From an uncultured Vibrio sp. (lineage in GTDB: Bacteria > Pseudomonadota > Gammaproteobacteria > Enterobacterales > Vibrionaceae), in NCBI RefSeq assembly GCF_947488985.1, contig NZ_CANLBV010000003.1, forward strand, positions 1 to 64,000: a stretch of 64,000 nucleotides of DNA, written 5' to 3'. Position numbers and translations under genes: made by a program. Below the pieces are notes generated by a model that saw only the letters and a list, made by a program, of their open reading frames with translations, was not told where the DNA came from and searched no databases. Below are positions 57,906 through 64,000 of the stretch, in pieces. Numbering within the stretch: position 1 is the first letter of the stretch; the number at the start of each line of letters is the position of its first letter.

Positions 57906-59036
57906 TTAGCCCAATAAGCTTAAAGCAGCTGACGGTGATTGCTTCGCTTGAGCTAGGATAGAAGTACTCGCCTGTTGCAGGATTTGAGACTTCGTCATTG
58001 CCGTTGTTTCTTTCGCGTAATCGGTATCTTTGATACGGCTCTTAGAGGCATTAACGTTCTCGTTGATGTTATCTAAGTTGCTGATTGCGTGATCAAAACG
58101 GTTTTGGAAAGCACCTAGCGACGCACGTTGGCTATCAACCGATTTTAGCGCGCCATCAATGATAGATACCGCTTCGTTTGCACCAGCAACAGAAGTGACA
58201 TCGATATCATTAACCGTCACGTCTTTACCAGCACCGATACCTAGCTCGCTTGCAAGGCTGCCACCAAATTCAACATCACCTTCAACCTTTTGGTTTGAAG
58301 CGAAAAGTTGCAGTTTACCGCCTTCGCCAACAGATGCTTTAACGTCTTCACTTTGACCGTTGATGTAAGTGGCAAGCTCTTCAATATCGTTGCCTTCTTT
58401 CGCTGAAATAGCTAACTCTTGTGCTTCACCAAATTTGTCGTTGTATTTGATAGTTAAGTCTGAGCCAGCACTCACTCGCCAAGATGCATCTTGACCTTGT
58501 TCTACACCGTAGCTCTTGCCGCCCATCTCAGTGGTATCAGTACGCATATTGCCCATGGACAGCATAACGGCTTCACCAGAGTCGGCACCGATTTGGAAAG
58601 ATTGACTACCGTAAGTGCCGTTAAGAAGCTTGTTACCACCAAAAGAGGTTGTTTCAGCAATACGGTTAAGCTCTGTGTTTAGAGCAGAGACTTCTTCTTG
58701 GATCGCAACACGCTCAGATTTGCTGTTTGAACCGTTTGAAGATTGTAGAGAAAGGTCACGCATACGTTGCAGAATATTGGTCGACTCATTCATTGCACCT
58801 TCAGCGGTTTGTGCAATAGAGATACCGTCATTCGCATTTTTTACCGCCATATCTAAACCACGGCTTTGCGAGGTTAAGCGGTTAGAGATTTGTAGACCGG
58901 CAGCATCATCTCTTGCGCTATTAATTTTATAGCCAGAAGACAAACGCTCCATCGATTTTTGAGTACCTTCAGCCGCACTATTTAGGTAGCGCTGAGCCGT
59001 CATTGCAGACACATTCGTGCTTACATTAATCGCCAT
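57906..59036 (-). CDS. Flagellin (third in the array)
   Basis: A filament protein of 376 residues with conserved D0/D1 ends ([20 protein letters not shown]-terminal [18 protein letters not shown]) and a variable middle (about 160-280) with the [21 protein letters not shown] region. It is more like the second flagellin than like FlaA. It occupies the place of V. cholerae flaC, upstream of flaG; no symbol is given because names differ among vibrios. A sigma-28 promoter is visible 130 bases upstream. Confidence 0.94.
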   Translation of the reverse strand: MAINVSTNVSAMTAQRYLNSAAEGTQKSMERLSSGYKINSARDDAAGLQISNRLTSQSRGLDMAVKNANDGISIAQTAEGAMNESTNILQRMRDLSLQSSNGSNSKSERVAIQEEVSALNTELNRIAETTSFGGNKLLNGTYGSQSFQIGADSGEAVMLSMGNMRTDTTEMGGKSYGVEQGQDASWRVSAGSDLTIKYNDKFGEAQELAISAKEGNDIEELATYINGQSEDVKASVGEGGKLQLFASNQKVEGDVEFGGSLASELGIGAGKDVTVNDIDVTSVAGANEAVSIIDGALKSVDSQRASLGAFQNRFDHAISNLDNINENVNASKSRIKDTDYAKETTAMTKSQILQQASTSILAQAKQSPSAALSLLG

Positions 59037-59164
59037 AGTTGATCTCCTTTAGGCATTATCTAATGCACCTATATGACTCTCACCTCATATAAATACATAT
59101 CAATTTGTTTACATACCACTGTCTCTCTCACCTTACATTGGTACATATCATTTCTCTCAATCCC

Positions 59165-59192
59165 TTTAACGGCGTCTTAATTAGAAGCTTTA
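59165..59192 (-). promoter_or_regulatory. Sigma-28 promoter upstream of third flagellin gene
   Basis: On the minus strand TAAAGCTT, 11 bases, then GCCGTTAA, close to TAAAGTTT-N11-GCCGATAA. The same layout occurs upstream of the second flagellin gene. FliA dependence is inferred. Confidence 0.8.
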
Positions 59193-59344
59193 ATAAAAAA
59201 TGTGCATTTTTTCGTATTATTTTCAACAACAAGGAAAAATGTGATCAAACGTCAATAAATAGAACAACATTTGCTAAAGTTTCCTACCCTCGCTTTTCAT
59301 CTTTACTACTGTCCCAAATTCTCCACTTCACTAAATCGCAGGCA

Positions 59345-59370
59345 ATAAAAAACCCAGCCGAAGCTGAGTT
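59345..59370 (-). terminator. Terminator after second flagellin gene
   Basis: Arms AACTCAGC/GCTGGGTT (one G-U pair in RNA) with a TTCG tetraloop and six T on the minus strand, 80 bases past the stop. Confidence 0.85.
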
Positions 59371-59451
59371 TGTTTAGCGCTCATCTCTCACCACGAGCTA
59401 ATTGTGGAGGCCTAACGTTCACTCATTTGGTCAACGTGGCCTATCAATCGA

Positions 59452-60585
59452 TTAACCAAGTAGGCTAAGTGCCGAGTTCGGTGCTTGCTTCGCTTGAGCC
59501 AGGATCGAGCTAGAAGCTTGAGAAAGGATCTGAGATTTCGTCATCTGAGTCGTTTCTTTCGCGAAATCGGTATCTTTAATACGGCTCTTGGAAGCATTCA
59601 CGTTCTCGTTGATGTTATCTAAGTTGCTGATAGCGTGGTCGAAACGGTTTTGGAAAGCGCCTAGTTCAGCACGGTGGCTGTCAACGTACTTAAGCGCTGC
59701 ATCGATAATGGCAACCGACTCTTGTGCGCCGCCAACAGAAGTTACATCAATCGTATCAACCGTTACATCTTTACCTGGTTGCATACCAAGTTCACCAGCT
59801 AGGCTACCTGAAAATGTCACTTCACCTTCAACTTTATTGTTGCCCGCAAACATTTGCAGCCTGCCATCTTCAGTGACAGAGGCCTTAACAGAATCTTGTT
59901 GTCCGTTGATGTAGGTTGCCAACTCTTCGATGTCATCACCCGCTTTTGCGCTGATGTCAATCTCTTGAGCTTGACCGAAATTGTCATTGAACGACATTTT
60001 CAGGTCGTTTGCACCCACTTGGACATTCCAGTCTTTGTCTTTCGCACTGTCAGTTTGGTAGCTTTTACCCCCCATCTGAGCGTTATCAGAACGCATGTCT
60101 TTAAGCTGAAGCATCACCGCTTCACCGCTATCCGCACCGATTTGGAAAGATTGAGTACCGTAAGTGCCGTTAATCAGTTTGTTACCACCAAAAGAGGTCG
60201 TTTCTGCAATACGGTTTAATTCGTTGTTCAGCGCGCCCACTTCTTCTTGAATCGCGACACGCTCAGATTTTGAGTTTGAGCCGTTTGAAGATTGTAGAGA
60301 CAAATCACGCATACGTTGCAGGATGTTAGTTGTCTCATTCATTGCACCTTCCGCTGTTTGTGCAATAGAGATACCGTCGTTCGCGTTACGTACTGCAACG
60401 TCTAGGCCACGGCTTTGCACGTTCAAACGGTTAGAGATTTGTAGGCCCGCAGCGTCATCTTTTGCGCTGTTGATTTTTGAGCCAGAAGCAAGACGCTCCA
60501 TTGATGTTTGCTGTGCGTTGTTTGCGTTGTTTAGGTAACGTTGCGCTGTCATCGCTGAAACGTTGGTATTTACAGTCACTGCCAT
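59452..60585 (-). CDS. Flagellin (second in the array)
   Basis: A 377-residue flagellin with conserved ends ([37 protein letters not shown]). The start at 60585 gives MAVTVNTN and has GGAGAAA upstream; the longer frame to 60654 is not family sequence. Most of the protein matches the third flagellin closely, with the middle (about 165-275) most variable. Sigma-28 promoter about 85 bases upstream. Confidence 0.94.
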   Translation of the reverse strand: MAVTVNTNVSAMTAQRYLNNANNAQQTSMERLASGSKINSAKDDAAGLQISNRLNVQSRGLDVAVRNANDGISIAQTAEGAMNETTNILQRMRDLSLQSSNGSNSKSERVAIQEEVGALNNELNRIAETTSFGGNKLINGTYGTQSFQIGADSGEAVMLQLKDMRSDNAQMGGKSYQTDSAKDKDWNVQVGANDLKMSFNDNFGQAQEIDISAKAGDDIEELATYINGQQDSVKASVTEDGRLQMFAGNNKVEGEVTFSGSLAGELGMQPGKDVTVDTIDVTSVGGAQESVAIIDAALKYVDSHRAELGAFQNRFDHAISNLDNINENVNASKSRIKDTDFAKETTQMTKSQILSQASSSILAQAKQAPNSALSLLG

Positions 60586-60664
60586 GGTGATTTCTCCAAT
60601 TGATTTTCCGGTATAGCGGTTTCCGACGTCTCGGAAAACCAAATAGTTTCTCAAAGTTGCTTTT

Positions 60665-60692
60665 AATAACGGCGCGAAAATCAGAAGCTTTA
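60665..60692 (-). promoter_or_regulatory. Sigma-28 promoter upstream of second flagellin gene
   Basis: On the minus strand TAAAGCTT, 11 bases, then GCCGTTAT, matching the sigma-28 consensus except one base in each half. The rest of the 60586-61212 gap holds an A-rich tract near 60715 and the flaA terminator. Confidence 0.8.
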
Positions 60693-60986
60693 GAAAAACT
60701 TTTCAAAAAACCAAAAAAAAAAATTAAGTTGTTATTTATCAACAAATTAATATTGAAAACTTTCTAGAATAACAATCAACAAACAATCTAAAAATGTTCA
60801 AAAACACACCAAACACCATTTTAGCGACTCAACGTATGGAAATCAGCAATCTATCAACGTATCAATCTGAGTTATATTTCATGCGACCACTTATCACAGC
60901 ATGGATTGATGGATTCTAGGCTTATGGAGTAAAATAAGAGGAAAGTAACAAGTTAACAAGCAGAACAAAGAAAACGAGCAGAAAGG

Positions 60987-61020
60987 AAAAAGCCCCTTTT
61001 CCTTTGAGAGAACCGGGGCT
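60987..61020 (-). terminator. Terminator after flaA
   Basis: Arms AGCCCC/GGGGCT around an 18-base loop followed by T5 on the minus strand. The loop is long, but purine and pyrimidine runs within it may extend the stem. Confidence 0.6.
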
Positions 61021-61212
61021 AGTTGACGCGTCAGAGCCTGTGTGGAGATCATTGAGAAATGAACACATTTCCGACTTGCCGTTGCACTCTTACTGTAAAA
61101 ATGGATAGCAGGTGAGAGATGAGAGAGCTAAACACTCAATAGTAAGCATGCTTGCCAGTTTTCCTTACTGCATGGCTCACGTCTGAACACGAACAGCAAG
61201 TTCAACCAATAA

Positions 61213-62349
61213 CTATTGCAATAGTGACATCGCAGAGTTAGGCAACTGTTTTGCTTGAGCAAGTATTGAAGTACCTGCCTGTTGCAGAATTTGTGACTTG
61301 GTCATTTGCGTCGTCTCTTTCGCAAAGTCCGTGTCTTTGATTCGGCTGTTTGAAGCGTCTACGTTCTCTTGAACGTTGGCCAAGTTATTAATGCTGTGGC
61401 TGAGACGGTTCTGTTTTGCACCCAGATCAGCACGTTGTGAATCGACATACTTCAGTGCAGAATCAATCACACTGATAGCATTTTGTGAGCCAGCAACACT
61501 CGTTAAACTGATATCTTGAACCGATGTAGCACGGCCTTCACTCTTAATGCCGAGCTCAGAAGCTAGACCACCAGAGATCGACATCGCGCCTTCAAGATCC
61601 GGTTCCGCCACGAATAATTGTAAGCGGCCATCATCCGTAACCGACGCATTCAAATAATCAGACTGACCATTAATGTAGGTCGCTAACTCTTCGATATCGT
61701 CACCGGCTTTAGTATTGATATCGAGAACAATGTCTTCACCCGATTTGGTTCTGAATTCAAACTTAAGATCGCTCGCTGTCGGTGGCACGCTCCAGTCCTT
61801 ACCTTTGGCGTTTTCAGAATCGAACGTGGTACCACCCATACGGAAATCATCAGCACGAATGCTTGTTAATCCCATGATCATCGCTTCACCAGAACTTGCA
61901 CCGATCTGGAATGACGCTTCACCAAATGAACCGTTCAATAGACGACGACCACCAAAAGAGGTTGTTTCCGCGATACGGTTAAGCTCATCTTGAAGCGCTG
62001 AAGACTCTTCGTTGAGTGCTGTACGTTCTGCTGGCGAGTTAGTGCCGTTGGATGATTGAATTGCCAAGTCACGCATACGTTGTAATACGTTGGTTGATTC
62101 GTTCATCGCGCCTTCAGCAGTTTGAGCAATCGAAATACCATCATTGGCGTTACGCATTGCCACATCAAGACCACGAGATTGTGCCGTTAAGCGATTCGAG
62201 ATTTGCAGGCCCGCTGCATCATCTTTTGCGCTATTGATCTTGTGACCCGATGACAAACGCTCCATCGAAGTCGCTAAGTCATTGGATGATTTATTCAGGT
62301 AACGCTGCGCCGTCATCGCCGATACGTTAGTGCTTACAGTGATAGCCAT
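61213..62349 (-). CDS. flaA: Major flagellin FlaA
   Basis: A 378-residue flagellin. Unlike the other two it keeps segments I recall from V. cholerae Fla[52 protein letters not shown] and the C-terminus [11 protein letters not shown]. It is also first after flgL and has a sigma-54-type promoter, as known for flaA, whose product is needed for the filament in V. cholerae. The start ATG at 62349 has AAGGAGAG upstream; the longer frame to 62373 is rejected. Confidence 0.94.
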   Translation of the reverse strand: MAITVSTNVSAMTAQRYLNKSSNDLATSMERLSSGHKINSAKDDAAGLQISNRLTAQSRGLDVAMRNANDGISIAQTAEGAMNESTNVLQRMRDLAIQSSNGTNSPAERTALNEESSALQDELNRIAETTSFGGRRLLNGSFGEASFQIGASSGEAMIMGLTSIRADDFRMGGTTFDSENAKGKDWSVPPTASDLKFEFRTKSGEDIVLDINTKAGDDIEELATYINGQSDYLNASVTDDGRLQLFVAEPDLEGAMSISGGLASELGIKSEGRATSVQDISLTSVAGSQNAISVIDSALKYVDSQRADLGAKQNRLSHSINNLANVQENVDASNSRIKDTDFAKETTQMTKSQILQQAGTSILAQAKQLPNSAMSLLQ

Positions 62350-62488
62350 TTTGCTCTCCTTATGAGTTCGCAAACTTTCTGCAAAGCGGCCAGCTTTACT
62401 CTCATATGGATAAGCACTGACCGTGTATTACTCGATAAACCTTCGATGAGGTTTATGCTCTGTATTAATCATTGATAACCAATATAGA

Positions 62489-62504
62489 TACAAGTTATAT
62501 GCCA
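62489..62504 (-). promoter_or_regulatory. Sigma-54 promoter upstream of flaA
   Basis: TGGCATATAACTTGTA on the minus strand matches TGGCAC-N5-TTGCW with one change in each element. Transcription would start near 62477, giving a leader of about 128 bases. FlrC control is inferred from V. cholerae flaA. Confidence 0.75.
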
Positions 62505-62617
62505 AGTTTTGCTTAATGTGGGTAATATTTAAATGAATTAAAAATCAAACACTTAAAACAAATTCATTGCAGTCACAACTTTCTACATCAGAAGATGAAA
62601 AGCATTCATATTTCTAA

Positions 62618-62675
62618 TTGCCGTTTTTTTTGCCGCTATTGCAGAAGCATCATGCTTCGTACAAAAAACCGGCAA
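62618..62675. repeat. Nested inverted repeat after flgL
   Basis: Outer arms TTGCCG-T8 and A6-CCGGCAA enclose an inner palindrome GAAGCAT-C-ATGCTTC (62644-62658). No T run follows the inner stem on the minus strand, so it is not a standard terminator, though the whole could stop transcription from flgL, which ends 85 bases upstream. The rest of the flaA-flgL gap has no gene. Confidence 0.6.
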
Positions 62676-62759
62676 ACCGTGGCATCATTGGCATAGCACA
62701 TACGGCAAGAAATCAACGCCATGGTGATCGACAAGTCACCATTAAATGCCGATTAATCA

Positions 62760-63950
62760 TTAAATATAGTTAAACAAGGTCAGGTCTTTGGTTTTGCCAA
62801 ACGCTTGCTGTGAAGCTTGGAGTGCTCGCGAGTTTTCATTGAACTCAATGATGGCTTTCGAGTAATCCAAGTCTTCAAAGTTGCTTTTTGCTTTCGCTAA
62901 CGACAACTTAAAATCTTCATGTTGTTGCTCTTGAATATCCAGCGTGCTTAGGCGCGCACCAACATCGGTTCTCGCCTTGGTCAGATGAATAAACGCCGCA
63001 TGAAACTCTTCCGTCACTTGATGCAACTTCGCAGTTGCCGACGCGTCCGACACAGAGTTTTCTGCCTGCTCTGCCGCTTGTTTGAAAGTATCAAAGATCG
63101 AAAATGTTTCCCTTGGCTCTAAGGTAATGGAGTCACCCTTAGTGATCTGCCCCTTAATCTGAATATTCAGACCGTCGTAGACAATACCAGTCGAAGGGTC
63201 AAAATCTTCAACAGTCACCACGGCGCCATCTTTTTCAAGCTGATAAGCATAATTTCCCGTCTGCATATCAACGAACGTCACTTTATACGTTGCATCGTCT
63301 TGAGAGTTGTTGGTCGCTCGCTCTAAAAGCAGTTCAGATGCAGGTTCTAAGTCGTATTGAGGCTCATAGTCACCAAACGGGTTGTCTATTTCCATAAACA
63401 GCTTACTGCCGGGATCATTCATCGCCATCTCAAAGCTGCTTGCCACACGCATTTTGCGTTGATAGTCATCGCCTTGATAGCTGACATTTCCTGCATTATC
63501 GCGAAAAAACGGTTGGTTCTTTGGCTTAGTACCCGCAAAGGTATAGTTACCCGACTCATCTTGAGAATTGGATAAATGCAAGAAGTTATTGGCTAATTCT
63601 TGAATTTCGCGCTGCTTAGCTAAACGGTCTTCAGGAGAAAGTGCGCCATTGATCATTTCCATGACGGTGCGCTTTGCTTCGTCGGCAAAGTTTTCCGAAT
63701 TGGCCATCATCACTTCGTGGTGCTCAAGGCGGTTTCTGACTAGCGTGATCGCATCCACATACTGTTCAAGTTGCTGCGATTGCTGACCAATATTTTGTAA
63801 GTAGTGCGTCGCCAACGGATCGTCACTCGGTGATTGTAACTGCTTACCAGAAGCCAACTGCGCTTGGTTGTGATGCACCTTATTCTCTTGGCGGCGCAAG
63901 TCATTCTGTACCGACTGATAGTTATGGAAGCTAGAAATACGATTCAACAT
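62760..63950 (-). CDS. flgL: Flagellar hook-filament junction protein FlgL
   Basis: FlgL (HAP3) joins hook and filament. The 396 residues show flagellin-like coiled ends (MLNRISSFHNYQSVQNDLRR; DYSKAIIEFNENSRALQASQQAF) and a variable centre with NYTFAGTKPKNQPFF. It follows flgK by 9 bases, with AGGTAGG before the ATG. Confidence 0.95.
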   Translation of the reverse strand: MLNRISSFHNYQSVQNDLRRQENKVHHNQAQLASGKQLQSPSDDPLATHYLQNIGQQSQQLEQYVDAITLVRNRLEHHEVMMANSENFADEAKRTVMEMINGALSPEDRLAKQREIQELANNFLHLSNSQDESGNYTFAGTKPKNQPFFRDNAGNVSYQGDDYQRKMRVASSFEMAMNDPGSKLFMEIDNPFGDYEPQYDLEPASELLLERATNNSQDDATYKVTFVDMQTGNYAYQLEKDGAVVTVEDFDPSTGIVYDGLNIQIKGQITKGDSITLEPRETFSIFDTFKQAAEQAENSVSDASATAKLHQVTEEFHAAFIHLTKARTDVGARLSTLDIQEQQHEDFKLSLAKAKSNFEDLDYSKAIIEFNENSRALQASQQAFGKTKDLTLFNYI

Positions 63951-63959
63951 TTATACGTC

Positions 63960-64000
63960 CTACCTCAGAGCCAAAATAGTATTAAACGTGTCATTGGCCG
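63960..64000 (-). CDS. flgK: Flagellar hook-associated protein FlgK, 3' end (partial)
   Basis: The last 12 codons before the TAG at 63960-63962 read ANDTFNTILALR, running out of the window. The position directly before flgL and the style of the ending fit the FlgK C-terminus. Too short for proof from sequence alone. Confidence 0.7.
   Translation of the reverse strand, partial: ANDTFNTILALR

Noticed and set aside
60820..60920. 27-codon plus-strand frame in the flagellin gap
   Set aside because: No ribosome site and no sign of coding; likely chance.

Overview
The window is chromosomal DNA from a Vibrio, most likely a member of the Splendidus clade or a close relative. Three things support this. 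The polar-flagellum/chemotaxis locus has the Vibrio order (flgKL, flagellins, flaG-fliD-flaI-fliS, flrABC, fliE to flhB, flhAFG-fliA, cheYZAB-parCP-cheW). The first flagellin closely resembles V. cholerae FlaA. The intergenic repeats look like Vibrio dispersed elements. The genus is a firm inference; the clade is a guess.

Bases 1-16,260 are a mixed housekeeping and accessory stretch. It holds a broken selO start, a 33-codon membrane peptide, a LysE-type exporter, prmB, smrB, sixA, a pitrilysin-like protease, the anaerobic-type beta-oxidation pair fadIJ, a gene-free region with 16-bp tandem repeats and a strong candidate small RNA, an ECF sigma factor with a DUF3379 partner, a FadL-type fatty-acid porin, a decayed ISL3-type insertion sequence and mlaA. 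Fatty-acid uptake (fadL) and degradation (fadIJ) flank the sigma factor and the RNA, and a FadR-like operator lies just ahead of fadI.

Bases 16,290-23,550 are the cytochrome c maturation cluster, transcribed leftwards as ccmABCDEFGHI. Most genes overlap by 1-8 bases. A 306-base gap between ccmB and ccmC carries a MITE-like element with inverted ends. A second probable repeat element and a terminator separate ccmA from the chemotaxis genes.

Bases 24,050-64,000 are almost entirely polar flagellum and chemotaxis genes on the minus strand. FlrA (sigma-54 activator) sits above flrBC and the fliE and flhA transcripts. FliA (sigma-28) and FlrC act on late genes. Good -24/-12 promoters are visible before fliE, flhA and flaA; matching sigma-28 promoters precede the other two flagellin genes. 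The fliE-J and fliK-flhB genes build the basal body, switch and export gate. FlhF and FlhG set polar position and number. CheY, CheZ, CheA, CheB and CheW form the signalling core, and ParC/ParP place it at the pole. The CheA linker carries three copies of a short helix motif that resembles the CheY-binding peptides of FliM and CheZ.

The items most worth follow-up are the structured RNA candidate at 11,144-11,306, the CheA triple motif, the repeat-bearing insert in FliD, the small membrane peptide at 658-759 and the MITE inside the ccm operon.
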